From Flavobacterium frigoritolerans (GTDB lineage Bacteria > Bacteroidota > Bacteroidia > Flavobacteriales > Flavobacteriaceae), in NCBI RefSeq assembly GCF_025847275.1, contig NZ_JAOZEV010000018.1, positions 1 through 64,000 of the forward strand: a stretch of DNA of 64,000 bases, given 5' to 3'. Position 1 is the stretch's first letter, and each line of letters starts with the position of its first letter. Position numbers and translations under genes: made by a program. Under the pieces are notes generated by a model. The model had not been told where the DNA came from and ran no database searches. It was given only the letters and a program-made list of their open reading frames with translations. Shown piece after piece: positions 51,479 to 60,634 of the stretch.

Positions 51479-52696
51479 ATGAAAAAAAATGTATTATTTT
51501 TAGCTATTATGTTGACTAGTCTGTTTAGTCTGCCTATATTTTCTCAAACAAATGATGAACCAGTTGCTTTAGGTTTACCTGGGGATAATCTTAATTTATT
51601 TGCAGTATTAGATGTTTTTCAAAAATCAAAAACATTAGAAGATTTCGAAAGAGCATTAAATGATCCGGATAGTAAGGTTAATAATTTAGACTTAAATAAT
51701 GATGGAGAAATCGATTATATTGAGGTAGAAGGTCATAAGGAGGGTAATACTCATGTGATTGTGCTTCAGGTTGCTGTAAATAGCAAAGAAACGCAAGATG
51801 TTGCTGTTATTGAGGTTACTAAAGATAAAAAGAACAAGGTACATGTTCAGGCTATTGGAGATGAAGATTTATATGGTAAAAATTATGTTGTAGAGCCTTC
51901 GGATATTGTTTCAGGAACACCTAATCCAGGATACAAAGGAGATGCTACTGTAATCGTAAATAATAATACAACCAATAATTACAATACAACAACTAGTCCA
52001 AGTTATGTGAGTGCTAGTGTAAGTGCATGGCCAGTGGTTTTATTTTTATTTTCTCCTGTATATGTAGTATATAGATCGCCTTGGCATTGGGGGTATTATC
52101 CTCCGTACTGGCGTCCTTGGCGTCCAGTTTATTATCATGATTATTGGGGATATCATGGACATTATTACAGAAGTCCTTATTATCGAAGAACTGCTGTTAT
52201 AAGACATCCTAGGTATTATAATAACTATGTTAGCAGAAGAAATACATCGGTAGTTGTTAGAAATAATAGAACCAACGGACGATATAATTCTACCTACAAT
52301 GGAAGAGATTATAAAAGGCCAGCGCCAGTTACTTCTACAAGGCCATCTAGACCGGGTAATACGACTAGGCCAGTAACACGCCCTACAACTCCATCGACCA
52401 GACCGGGTAATACAACTAGACCAGTAACGCGTCCGACTAATCCATCGACCAGACCAGGAACAGGAACGACAAGACCAACTACGCGTCCGGTTACTCCAAC
52501 TAACCCGTCAACGCGACCAGTTGTAAGGCCAACACAGCCAGTAACAAGGCCGACTACACGTCCAGTTACTCCAACTAATCCATCTACGCGACCTGCTGTA
52601 AGGCCTGTGCAGCCAGTAACGCGTCCAGCAGTTAGACCTGTAACACCAAGACCAGCAACGCAAAGACCTGTAGATGGGGGTTCTAATAGAAGATAA
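51479..52696 (+). CDS. Exported protein with a Thr-Arg-Pro repeat tail
   Basis: 405 residues: signal peptide (about 1-22), an N-terminal domain with an EF-hand-like loop DLNNDGEIDYIEVE (71-84), a hydrophobic stretch (about 184-198), a Trp/Tyr/His/Pro-rich segment (199-250), and from about 280 a low-complexity tail of TRP/VTRP/PTxPSTRP units with charge from arginine only. The tail is likely unfolded and positively charged, and may bind polyanionic surface material. No family is recognised. The DNA of the tail is repetitive and GC-richer than its surroundings. Confidence 0.8.
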   Translation: MKKNVLFLAIMLTSLFSLPIFSQTNDEPVALGLPGDNLNLFAVLDVFQKSKTLEDFERALNDPDSKVNNLDLNNDGEIDYIEVEGHKEGNTHVIVLQVAVNSKETQDVAVIEVTKDKKNKVHVQAIGDEDLYGKNYVVEPSDIVSGTPNPGYKGDATVIVNNNTTNNYNTTTSPSYVSASVSAWPVVLFLFSPVYVVYRSPWHWGYYPPYWRPWRPVYYHDYWGYHGHYYRSPYYRRTAVIRHPRYYNNYVSRRNTSVVVRNNRTNGRYNSTYNGRDYKRPAPVTSTRPSRPGNTTRPVTRPTTPSTRPGNTTRPVTRPTNPSTRPGTGTTRPTTRPVTPTNPSTRPVVRPTQPVTRPTTRPVTPTNPSTRPAVRPVQPVTRPAVRPVTPRPATQRPVDGGSNRR

Positions 52697-52765
52697 GGGT
52701 ACAGACTGAAAATCAGATTTTGCATATTGACTAATTACTAGTCTAAATTTTTATTTAATATACTT

Positions 52766-53917
52766 ATGAGGAAACTTCCGCTAATCAAAATTGTATTCGC
52801 TATCTTAATGGTGCCTTGTTTTATGAATGCCCAAGTTGATGTGAATCAGGCTACCACAAATTCTGATGAAGGAGTGAAATATCCACAATTTCAGTTTAAA
52901 GGACTTTTTCAGGCTCGTTTTTTAGGAGCGCTTTCGGATAATGTAGATGTTCTTGGAGTTCATAATTCAACTGGAGAGGCTACTAAAACTTCATTTGATG
53001 TTAAGAGAATGCGCGTTGGGCTAAATACAAAATTGAGCGAACAAACTGAAGTAGTGATTCTAGTAAATTTAGCTGATTTTAAATCAGATCCTAAAAATAA
53101 GGTTCTTGAAAATGCTTATGCAAAATATACTTTTAGTAAATACTTTGCAGTAACAGGAGGTCAGTTCCGACCAGCTTTTGGTATAGAAGAACTTGTTCCT
53201 GTGGATGTCATTAAGTCTTTTGATTTCTCAAATCAGTATTATGAATTTGGGAAAAATGGATGGACGAGCTTCCAAATCGGAGCTTCCGCAACAGGTTCTT
53301 TTGACGTGGGCATTGTTCCTATAAGTTATGCTGTTTCTATTTTAAATGGAACGGGAAGGAATCAGGAAAAAGATAAAGATAGCGGAAAACAATATTCTAC
53401 AAGATGGGTTTTTGGGTTGTCTAAACTGCATAAAATTAATTTAGGATTAAATGGTGGAACTGGAAAAGTATTTGATCAGGATGTTTTTGCCTTAGGTGCT
53501 GATATTACGAGTGATTTTAAACTTACGGATAGATTTACTTTTGATTTGCAGCTTGAGTATAAACAAGGAACGAATCATAATTTATATTTTTCATTACCAG
53601 TAGATGGTAGGACTTTGCATGTTAATGATTATCAGATGCGTGGATATTATGTTATGCCAAATTTGCGATACCGTATAGATTATAAAAAATTGACCTCTTT
53701 GGAGTTTTCATGTCGCTATGAGTCTTTTGATACCAATTTTAAATTAAATTCAAATGTTCGCAAAACATATACGCCAATGTTGAGTCTTGAATTTGGAAAG
53801 GCTTATACTGGTAGAATTGAATTAGGATTTGAAATTGATAGGTACGATAAGAATATTCCTAACACAAATATGTATAATGATAATTTATTTATCGTTCAAT
53901 TTCAAACTAGACTTTAA
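52766..53917 (+). CDS. Outer-membrane porin (OprP/OprO-like)
   Basis: 383 residues, signal peptide (about 1-22, ending FMNAQ), then a 16-strand-type barrel with FQFKGLFQARFLGALS, MRVGLNTKLSEQTEVVIL, AYAKYTFSKYFAVTGGQFRP and a C-terminal FIVQFQTRL. This is the phosphate-selective porin O and P pattern. It lies 15 bases before an inner-membrane anion transporter gene; the pair probably takes up organic acids, the porin serving passage across the outer membrane. Confidence 0.85.
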   Translation: MRKLPLIKIVFAILMVPCFMNAQVDVNQATTNSDEGVKYPQFQFKGLFQARFLGALSDNVDVLGVHNSTGEATKTSFDVKRMRVGLNTKLSEQTEVVILVNLADFKSDPKNKVLENAYAKYTFSKYFAVTGGQFRPAFGIEELVPVDVIKSFDFSNQYYEFGKNGWTSFQIGASATGSFDVGIVPISYAVSILNGTGRNQEKDKDSGKQYSTRWVFGLSKLHKINLGLNGGTGKVFDQDVFALGADITSDFKLTDRFTFDLQLEYKQGTNHNLYFSLPVDGRTLHVNDYQMRGYYVMPNLRYRIDYKKLTSLEFSCRYESFDTNFKLNSNVRKTYTPMLSLEFGKAYTGRIELGFEIDRYDKNIPNTNMYNDNLFIVQFQTRL

Positions 53918-53932
53918 TATAATTTCCATATC

Positions 53933-55363
53933 ATGAAAGAAGTAAAAATTCCTCAAACATTAATAACACTTGCAATTGGTATTGGGCTTTGGATTATTCC
54001 AGCTCCTGAAGGTGTTAAAGAAGTAGCTTGGCATTTGTTTGCTATTTTTGTGGCGACTATTCTCGGAATTATTTTAAAGGCTGCTCCTATGGGGACTATG
54101 TGTATGATTGCAATAGCTGTAACTGCATTCTCGCAGGTATTGGCTCCCGGTGATGCTGGGAAATCAATAACATTAGCATTAAGAGGGTTTGGAGATAAAG
54201 TGATATGGCTAATAGGAATTTCATTTTTTATAGCACGTGGATTTATTAAGACTGGACTTGGAAATAGAATCGCTTTTATTTTTATAAGAATATTTGGGAA
54301 AAGTTCATTAGGGCTTGCTTATGGATTAGGGCTTGCTGATTTATGTCTTGCTCCTGCGGTTCCTAGTAATACAGCAAGGGGAGGCGGGATTATTTATCCC
54401 ATTATGAAATCGATGGCAATAAGTTTTGGATCAGAGCCAGATAAACCAGAAACGCATAGAAAGTTAGGTTCGTTTTTAACATTGAATAGCTATAATATGA
54501 ATCTTATTGCATCTTCGATGTTTTTAACAGGAACTGCAAGTAATCCGATGTGTCAAAAGTTTGCTTTAAATTTAGGTATTAAAATAACTTGGATGTCTTG
54601 GGCGCTTGCTGCAATTGTGCCGGGGCTAGTGGCTTTCTTTGTTATTCCTTTAGTTTTATATAAAATTTATCCGCCAGAATTAAAATCAACAAAAGACGCC
54701 CCAGGAATTGCCAAGCAAAAGCTAAAAGAAATGGGGCCGATTTCTAGAAACGAATGGTTGATGTTATTGACGTTTTTTATCTTGTTGTTTCTTTGGATGA
54801 CAGGTGATTTATTCTCTATTGATGCTACAACAACTGCTTTTATTGGTTTGGTAATTTTGTTATTAACTTCAGTTTTAACTTGGGATGATGTAAAATCCGA
54901 AAAGGGAGCTTGGGATACTATTGTATGGTTTTCGGTTTTGGTAATGATGGCGAGTTCACTCAATGAATTAGGTTTCATTGGGTGGTTCAGTGATTTGGTA
55001 AAAGAGCAGATAGGAGGATTAAGCTGGCAAATGGCTTTTCCTATTATAATTCTTGTGTACTTTTTTAGTCATTATCTTTTTGCGAGTGCAACAGCTCATG
55101 TAGCGGCAATGTATGCCGCATTGTTAGGGGTTGGAGTTTCTTTGGGTGTTCCAGGGTTGCTATTGGCTTTTATGCTTGGATTTGTAGGTTCGCTTTATGG
55201 TACGCTAACGCATTACGGACATGGACCAGCTCCTGTATTTTTTGGTAGTGGTTATGTCGATTTAAAAAGTTGGTGGGTAAAAGGTCTTGTAACAGGCCTT
55301 GTCCTATTACTCATATATATGGTGATAGGAGGGTTATGGATGAATATAATCGGGTACTATTAA
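53933..55363 (+). CDS. DASS-family dicarboxylate/anion transporter (CitT/SodiT-like)
   Basis: 476 residues, about 12 membrane spans. The two hallmark substrate/sodium motifs are PSNTARGGG (about 143-151) and TGTASNPM (about 198-205); the C-terminal ATAHVAAMYAALLGVGVSLG and LTHYGHGPAPVFFGSGY segments match the citrate/succinate and 2-oxoglutarate/malate branch. It imports C4/C5 dicarboxylates or related anions across the inner membrane. The porin gene lies 15 bases upstream, so both are likely one transcript. Its stop overlaps the stop of the convergent GNAT gene. Confidence 0.9.
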   Translation: MKEVKIPQTLITLAIGIGLWIIPAPEGVKEVAWHLFAIFVATILGIILKAAPMGTMCMIAIAVTAFSQVLAPGDAGKSITLALRGFGDKVIWLIGISFFIARGFIKTGLGNRIAFIFIRIFGKSSLGLAYGLGLADLCLAPAVPSNTARGGGIIYPIMKSMAISFGSEPDKPETHRKLGSFLTLNSYNMNLIASSMFLTGTASNPMCQKFALNLGIKITWMSWALAAIVPGLVAFFVIPLVLYKIYPPELKSTKDAPGIAKQKLKEMGPISRNEWLMLLTFFILLFLWMTGDLFSIDATTTAFIGLVILLLTSVLTWDDVKSEKGAWDTIVWFSVLVMMASSLNELGFIGWFSDLVKEQIGGLSWQMAFPIIILVYFFSHYLFASATAHVAAMYAALLGVGVSLGVPGLLLAFMLGFVGSLYGTLTHYGHGPAPVFFGSGYVDLKSWWVKGLVTGLVLLLIYMVIGGLWMNIIGYY

Positions 55364-55644
55364 ATTCGGATACCAGGTGGAAGTAGCTCTTTATAAACTG
55401 GGTTTTTCTTAAAAAAAGCTGCAATTTTAGGATGAATAGGAACTACTTTTAATTTTCGTTCAATCGAAATTTCCATTATGCTTTTAAGGATGTTGTAAAA
55501 AAGTTCTTGATCGTCAAAAGATTCTGGAGTGTTGACTTTTGTTAGAAATATCTTTTTTTCTTGAAAAGAGTATTCGATTGTTAGTAATCCTGTAGGTGTT
55601 GAGATTTCAAATTGTCTTGCAAAGGCATTGTCTTTGATTTCCAT
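55360..55644 (-). CDS. Small GNAT-fold N-acetyltransferase (YidJ-like)
   Basis: 94 residues from the ATG at 55644 (the frame opens at 55662). The Acetyltransf_CG pattern is visible: NAFARQFEI, LLTIEYSFQEKKIFLTKVNTP, a helix KSIMEISIERKLKVVPIHPK and the C-terminal FFKKNPVYKELLPPGIRI. This minimal GNAT fold lacks the classic acetyl-CoA loop of larger members; the substrate is unknown. It overlaps the convergent DASS gene by 4 bases and has its own promoter at 55771-55800. Confidence 0.85.
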   Translation of the reverse strand: MEIKDNAFARQFEISTPTGLLTIEYSFQEKKIFLTKVNTPESFDDQELFYNILKSIMEISIERKLKVVPIHPKIAAFFKKNPVYKELLPPGIRI

Positions 55645-55749
55645 TGCTGAAATGGGTTCCATATTATTTGTTTTTTATGTGGTATTTAAAAAAAATAGAA
55701 GAAATGAACCTTGTGAAAAGTTCGAGAGGACTTCTTATAATATATTGTC

Positions 55750-55766
55750 AGAAACAAATTGTTTCT
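55750..55766. promoter_or_regulatory. Palindrome AGAAACAAATTGTTTCT at the GNAT start site
   Basis: 17-bp palindrome (one central base unpaired) directly downstream of the -7 box of the GNAT promoter, covering the predicted transcription start; the placement fits a repressor operator. Confidence 0.45.
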
Positions 55767-55770
55767 ACTA

Positions 55771-55800
55771 CAAAGATAATCATTTGATATTCAATAACAA
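55771..55800 (-). promoter_or_regulatory. Promoter of the GNAT gene
   Basis: On the minus strand TTG (55800-55798), 19 bp, TATCTTTG (55778-55771). The leader would be about 120 bases. The 310-bp gap 55663-55972 holds this promoter, the palindrome and AT-rich sequence before the hydrolase gene; nothing else is seen. Confidence 0.8.
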
Positions 55801-55972
55801 AAGTTTTTAGGAATGAGAAATATTTTACATTTTTAAAACTGTTGTGAACACGCGGGTTTACTATGATTTTAAGTGATAATATTATTATAAAAACAGAGCT
55901 GGACTCGTTAAAAAACGATAATTTTATATCAATAATAGTTTTTTTGTTGTTATTAATATTTGAAATGTGATT

Positions 55973-56629
55973 ATGAGTAAAGTTCCTGTTTATTTTATGC
56001 CTGGTCTTGCGGCAAGTACAACTATTTTCGAGAGGATTGCATTGCCTGAAGATGTTTTTGAAATGCATTTGTTAGAATGGGAAATACCGCTTGATGGTGA
56101 ATCTTTGCCAGATTATGCTAAAAGAATTACTCAAAATATAAAACATCAAAATCCAGTTTTAATAGGAGTGTCCTTTGGAGGTATTCTGGTTCAGGAAATG
56201 GCAAAGCATATAGCAGCTAGAAAAGTAATTATTATTTCGAGTGTGAAGTGCAATGCTGAGTTCCCTAGAAGAATGAAAATTGCCAAAACGACTAAGGCTT
56301 ATAAATTAATCCCAATGAGATTGATTTTAAATGTAGAAAGTTTGGCTAAGTTTTCTTTTGGGGAAAAGATAAATAAACGATTGAAGCTTTATGAAAAGTT
56401 TTTGTCTGTGCGAGATATTCGTTATCTGGATTGGGCAGTTGAACAAGTAATTCTTTGGGATAGAACTAAAATTGATGAAAATGTAATTCATATTCATGGA
56501 GATCAAGATGAGGTTTTCCCTATAAAGTATATTGCCAATTGTAAAGTGGTGAAGGGGGGAACTCATATTATGATTTTGAATAAGTTTAAATGGCTAAATG
56601 AAAACTTACCTAAAATTATTTTAGAGTAG
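55973..56629 (+). CDS. Alpha/beta hydrolase
   Basis: 218 residues from the ATG at 55973; a GTG at 55967 would add two residues only. The fold is seen in YFMPGLAASTTIFE (near 6-19), nucleophile elbow IGVSFGG (about 69-75), Asp in HGDQDEVFP (about 182-190) and His in KGGTHIMI (about 200-207). Cytoplasmic, no signal peptide; the substrate is unknown. It is convergent with the TPR gene across a shared terminator. Confidence 0.85.
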   Translation: MSKVPVYFMPGLAASTTIFERIALPEDVFEMHLLEWEIPLDGESLPDYAKRITQNIKHQNPVLIGVSFGGILVQEMAKHIAARKVIIISSVKCNAEFPRRMKIAKTTKAYKLIPMRLILNVESLAKFSFGEKINKRLKLYEKFLSVRDIRYLDWAVEQVILWDRTKIDENVIHIHGDQDEVFPIKYIANCKVVKGGTHIMILNKFKWLNENLPKIILE

Positions 56630-56678
56630 ATTCTTTGGTTGTAATTAAGTTTCTCTCTTGGTTAATTTTGGTCATAAA

Positions 56679-56709
56679 AAAACCATCCGTTTTGCGGATG
56701 GTTTTTTTT
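56679..56709. terminator. Bidirectional terminator
   Basis: AAAACCATCCG (56679-56689), loop TTTTG, CGGATGGTTTT (56695-56705), with A and T tracts on both sides; serves the hydrolase (+) and TPR (-) genes. Confidence 0.9.
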
Positions 56710-56728
56710 ATAAGAGGTAATGTGAAAA

Positions 56729-57244
56729 CTACATTTTTTTCATTTGATCTTTCATCATTGTAATTTGCTCTTTTAGCATTCCTTGTTTATCAAGCTTTTT
56801 AGCCTCGTTTAATAAGTTTGTTGCTTCAAGTTTTCTTCGGCGTGACATGGCAACACCAGCAAGATTTAATTTAGCTACAGCTAAATCCATATCCATAGAT
56901 AAACCAAGTTCAATTGCTTTTTTGAAATATTTTTCAGCTTGATTGATATTAGTTTGAGAAACCATGATACCATTTAGGTAGTTAAAGTAACCTTGTTGTT
57001 TTCTTACCAAAGCAGTTTCAGGGTTTTTGATGTATGCTAGCCATTTTTTAGCACCTTCAAAATCTTGTTTTCTTAGTTTTAAGAAGGCTAATAAGATAAA
57101 TTCATTTTTAAAATAAAGGAAAACAGGGATTCCGGCCAATAATATAAGGAAGATTCCGTTTCCAATATTACTTTCTGTAAATTGCCAAATGCCAGCAACT
57201 ACTAATAGTCCGGCTAAAATAAGTTTAATATTTCTGTGAAACAT
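56729..57244 (-). CDS. Membrane-anchored TPR-like protein
   Basis: 171 residues. Two N-terminal membrane spans (about 6-20 and 28-52) and a C-terminal helical part with TPR-like periodicity: DFEGAKKWLAYIKNP, NYLNGIMVSQTNINQAEKYFKKAIEL, KLNLAGVAMSRRRKLEATNLLNEAKKLD. It probably faces the cytoplasm and mediates protein contacts. The specific partner is unknown. The gene is divergent from rpmH. Confidence 0.8.
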   Translation of the reverse strand: MFHRNIKLILAGLLVVAGIWQFTESNIGNGIFLILLAGIPVFLYFKNEFILLAFLKLRKQDFEGAKKWLAYIKNPETALVRKQQGYFNYLNGIMVSQTNINQAEKYFKKAIELGLSMDMDLAVAKLNLAGVAMSRRRKLEATNLLNEAKKLDKQGMLKEQITMMKDQMKKM

Positions 57245-57308
57245 AATAGGTGTATTTTTGTGAATGCAAAGATAGTAAAATGAATTAAAAATATTTTTAT
57301 AAAACTAC

Positions 57309-57338
57309 TTGCCAGAAAAAAAAGTCTTTGTATATTTG
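57309..57338 (+). promoter_or_regulatory. Promoter of rpmH
   Basis: TTG (57309-57311), 19 bp, TATATTTG (57331-57338) followed by CACTC. A strong consensus match. Confidence 0.85.
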
Positions 57339-57412
57339 CACTCGGTTTTACGGATAGACAATTCGAAAACCAAAAAGAAGATATTAGACACCATATTTAA
57401 AGATACAAAGCA

Positions 57413-57574
57413 ATGAGTAAAAGAACGTTTCAACCATCGAAAAGAAAAAGAAGAAATAAGCACGGATTTATGGACAGAATGGCTTCTGCGAATGGAAGAA
57501 AAGTTCTGGCACGTAGAAGAGCTAAAGGAAGACATAAGTTAACTGTTTCTAGCGAACCTAGACACAAAAAATAA
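57413..57574 (+). CDS. rpmH: 50S ribosomal protein L34
   Basis: 53 residues, starting MSKRTFQPSKRKRRNKHGF and continuing DRMASANGRKVLARRRAKGR, the invariant L34 pattern. Full length, very basic. The gene is monocistronic with its own promoter and terminator. There is no rnpA or yidC next to it, unlike the usual dnaA-rpmH-rnpA cluster, which is common in Bacteroidota. Confidence 0.97.
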   Translation: MSKRTFQPSKRKRRNKHGFMDRMASANGRKVLARRRAKGRHKLTVSSEPRHKK

Positions 57575-57593
57575 TGTTTCTATAAACATAAAT

Positions 57594-57627
57594 AAGGCGT
57601 TACTTTTTTTAGTATCGCCTTTTTTTA
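57594..57627 (+). terminator. Terminator of rpmH
   Basis: GGCGTTACT (57596-57604) and AGTATCGCC (57611-57619) pair with one mismatch around a T6 loop, followed by seven T. Confidence 0.85.
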
Positions 57628-57718
57628 TACCTTGTCATTAAAAAATAAGTAATGTTTTAATTTCTAAACAAGTAGAGTTAAACATTAAGCGAAAATATAA
57701 CTACACAATACAATTAAA

Positions 57719-60574
57719 ATGCCTAAAGACACATCAATAAAATCAGTTTTAATAATAGGTTCAGGACCTATTGTTATTGGTCAAGCTTGCGAATTTGATT
57801 ATGCAGGATCGCAATCAGCACGCTCTATTCGTGAAGAAGGAATTGAAGTTATTTTGATAAATTCAAATCCAGCGACTATTATGACCGATCCAAGTATGGC
57901 CGATCATATATATTTGAAGCCACTAACTACAAAATCGATTATTGAAATTTTGAAAGCACATCCACAAATTGATGCTGTTTTACCTACAATGGGTGGACAA
58001 ACGGCATTGAATTTATGTTTGGAAGCTGATGAAAAAGGAATCTGGGCAGATTTTGGGGTGAAATTAATCGGTGTTGATGTAAATGCGATCAATATTACCG
58101 AGGATAGAGAGCAGTTTAAACAACTTCTTGAAAAAATTAATGTACCAACGGCACCTGCAAAAACTGCAACTTCTTATTTAGAAGGAAAAGAAATTGCTCA
58201 GGAATTTGGTTTTCCATTAGTTATTCGTCCTTCATTTACTCTTGGAGGAACTGGAGCGGCTATTGTTTATAAAAAAGAAGATTTTGATGAGCTTTTAACA
58301 AGAGGACTTGAGGCTTCTCCAATACATGAAGTTTTAATTGATAAAGCTTTAATGGGGTGGAAAGAATATGAATTAGAGCTTTTGAGAGATAAAAATGATA
58401 ACGTAGTAATCATTTGTTCTATCGAAAATATGGACCCAATGGGAATTCATACTGGAGATTCGATTACAGTTGCACCTGCAATGACATTATCTGATGCAAC
58501 ATTCCAAAAATTACGTGACTATGCAATCCTGATGATGCGTAGTATTGGGAATTTTGCAGGAGGTTGTAACGTGCAATTTGCAGTTTCGCCAGATGAAAAA
58601 GAAGATATCGTTGCGATTGAAATTAATCCACGTGTATCTCGTTCATCAGCATTAGCATCAAAAGCAACTGGATATCCAATTGCAAAAATTGCTTCTAAAC
58701 TAGCGTTAGGATATAATCTGGATGAATTACAAAATCAAATTACAAAATCAACTTCGGCTCTTTTTGAACCAACTTTGGATTATGTAATTGTAAAAATTCC
58801 TCGTTGGAACTTCGATAAATTTGAAGGTGCTGACAGAACTCTTGGTCTTCAGATGAAATCTGTAGGTGAGGTTATGGGAATCGGACGTTCATTTCAAGAG
58901 GCTTTACACAAAGCAACTCAGTCATTAGAAATTAAACGTAATGGTTTAGGTGCTGATGGAAAAGGATATAAAAACTACGAACAAATTATCGAGAAACTAA
59001 CTTTTGCAAGTTGGGATCGTGTTTTTGTAATTTATGATGCAATTGCAATGGGAATTCCATTGAGCCGTATTCATGAAATTACAAAAATAGATATGTGGTT
59101 CTTGAAACAATATGAAGAACTTTATACACTTGAGAAAGAAATTTCTAACTATAAGGTAGCTACTTTACCAAAAGAACTTTTGCTTGAAGCGAAACAAAAA
59201 GGTTTTGCCGACAGACAAATTGCTCATATGGTGAATTGTTTGGAAAGCGAAGTTCATACTTTAAGAATGGGAATGAATATTAATCGTGTGTTTAAATTGG
59301 TTGATACTTGTGCAGCCGAATTTAAAGCTAAAACACCTTATTACTATTCGACTTTTGAAGCAGAAATTGAAAAAGCAAATGGAGAACGTTATGTAGATAA
59401 CGAAAGTATTGTTACGGATAAAAAGAAAATAATAGTTTTAGGTTCAGGACCAAACCGTATCGGACAAGGAATTGAATTTGACTATTCTTGTGTTCACGGG
59501 GTATTGGCTGCTAAAGAATGTGGTTATGAAACTATCATGATTAACTGTAATCCTGAAACAGTTTCGACTGATTTTGATACTGCTGATAAATTATATTTTG
59601 AACCAGTTTTCTGGGAGCATATTTACGATATCATTCAGCATGAAAAACCAGAAGGAGTAATTGTACAGCTTGGTGGACAAACTGCTTTGAAATTAGCTGA
59701 AAAATTATCTAAATACGGAGTAAAAATTATCGGAACTAGTTTTGATGCCTTAGATTTAGCTGAAGATAGAGGACGTTTTTCAGAATTATTGACTGAATTA
59801 AATATTCCTTTCCCGCAATTTGGAATCGCAGAAACTGCTGATGAAGCTTCGGCCTTGGCAGATACGCTTGACTTCCCATTATTGATTCGTCCTTCTTATG
59901 TATTAGGTGGTCAGGGAATGAAAATTGTAATCAATAAAAAAGAACTTGAAGAGCACGTAATCAATTTATTGAAAACTATTCCTGGAAACAAATTACTTTT
60001 AGATCATTATCTTGCTGGAGCAATCGAGGCTGAAGCTGATGCTATTTGTGATGCTGATGGTAATGTTTATATCATTGGAATCATGGAACACATTGAGCCT
60101 TGTGGAGTTCACTCAGGAGATAGTAATGCAACATTGCCTCCTTTTAACTTGGGAGAATTCGTGATGCAACAGATAAAAGATCATACTATAAAAATTGCTA
60201 GAGCTTTAAAAACTGTAGGTTTAATAAATATTCAGTTCGCTATAAAAGACGATACGGTTTACATTATCGAAGCTAATCCTAGAGCATCGAGAACAGTACC
60301 ATTTATTGCAAAAGCTTATGGAGAACCTTATGTAAACTATGCTACAAAAGTAATGTTAGGTCATAATAAAGTAACTGACTTTAAGTTTAATCCACAATTA
60401 AAAGGATTTGCAATTAAACAACCAGTATTCTCTTTTAGTAAATTCCATAATGTAAATAAAGCATTAGGACCAGAGATGAAATCTACAGGAGAAAGTATCT
60501 TGTTCATTGACGACTTAAAAGATGATCAATTCTACGAATTGTATTCAAGAAGAAAAATGTATTTGAGTAAATAA
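57719..60574 (+). CDS. carB: Carbamoyl-phosphate synthase large subunit (no C-terminal allosteric domain)
   Basis: 951 residues against about 1073 in E. coli. Both ATP-grasp halves are complete: SVLIIGSGPIVIGQACEFDY at 8-27 and EINPRVSRSSALASKATGYP in the first; KIIVLGSGPNRIGQGIEFDY near 569-588 and EANPRASRTVPFIAKAYGEP in the second. The chain stops about 50 residues after the second half (ending RRKMYLSK), so the MGS-like allosteric domain that binds UMP and ornithine in E. coli is absent. With CarA (not in the window) it makes carbamoyl phosphate for pyrimidines and arginine. The carA gene is not adjacent. Confidence 0.95.
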   Translation: MPKDTSIKSVLIIGSGPIVIGQACEFDYAGSQSARSIREEGIEVILINSNPATIMTDPSMADHIYLKPLTTKSIIEILKAHPQIDAVLPTMGGQTALNLCLEADEKGIWADFGVKLIGVDVNAINITEDREQFKQLLEKINVPTAPAKTATSYLEGKEIAQEFGFPLVIRPSFTLGGTGAAIVYKKEDFDELLTRGLEASPIHEVLIDKALMGWKEYELELLRDKNDNVVIICSIENMDPMGIHTGDSITVAPAMTLSDATFQKLRDYAILMMRSIGNFAGGCNVQFAVSPDEKEDIVAIEINPRVSRSSALASKATGYPIAKIASKLALGYNLDELQNQITKSTSALFEPTLDYVIVKIPRWNFDKFEGADRTLGLQMKSVGEVMGIGRSFQEALHKATQSLEIKRNGLGADGKGYKNYEQIIEKLTFASWDRVFVIYDAIAMGIPLSRIHEITKIDMWFLKQYEELYTLEKEISNYKVATLPKELLLEAKQKGFADRQIAHMVNCLESEVHTLRMGMNINRVFKLVDTCAAEFKAKTPYYYSTFEAEIEKANGERYVDNESIVTDKKKIIVLGSGPNRIGQGIEFDYSCVHGVLAAKECGYETIMINCNPETVSTDFDTADKLYFEPVFWEHIYDIIQHEKPEGVIVQLGGQTALKLAEKLSKYGVKIIGTSFDALDLAEDRGRFSELLTELNIPFPQFGIAETADEASALADTLDFPLLIRPSYVLGGQGMKIVINKKELEEHVINLLKTIPGNKLLLDHYLAGAIEAEADAICDADGNVYIIGIMEHIEPCGVHSGDSNATLPPFNLGEFVMQQIKDHTIKIARALKTVGLINIQFAIKDDTVYIIEANPRASRTVPFIAKAYGEPYVNYATKVMLGHNKVTDFKFNPQLKGFAIKQPVFSFSKFHNVNKALGPEMKSTGESILFIDDLKDDQFYELYSRRKMYLSK

Positions 60575-60592
60575 TCTCAAATTCTGATATAA

Positions 60593-60618
60593 AAAAAGCT
60601 CCATAATTGGAGCTTTTT
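60593..60618. terminator. Terminator after carB
   Basis: AAAAAGCTCCA and TGGAGCTTTTT form a symmetrical hairpin between carB (+) and the DUF4252 gene (-), with T/A tracts on both sides. Confidence 0.85.
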
Positions 60619-60634
60619 GTTTTTAAAGTAAGAA

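Noticed and set aside
52309..52725. 138-residue minus-strand ORF rich in GLVGRVTGLV repeats
   Set aside because: It is the antisense reading of the Thr-Arg-Pro repeat tail of the 51479-52696 gene.
57305..57535. 76-residue minus-strand ORF
   Set aside because: Antisense to rpmH and its promoter; L34 on the plus strand is unmistakable.
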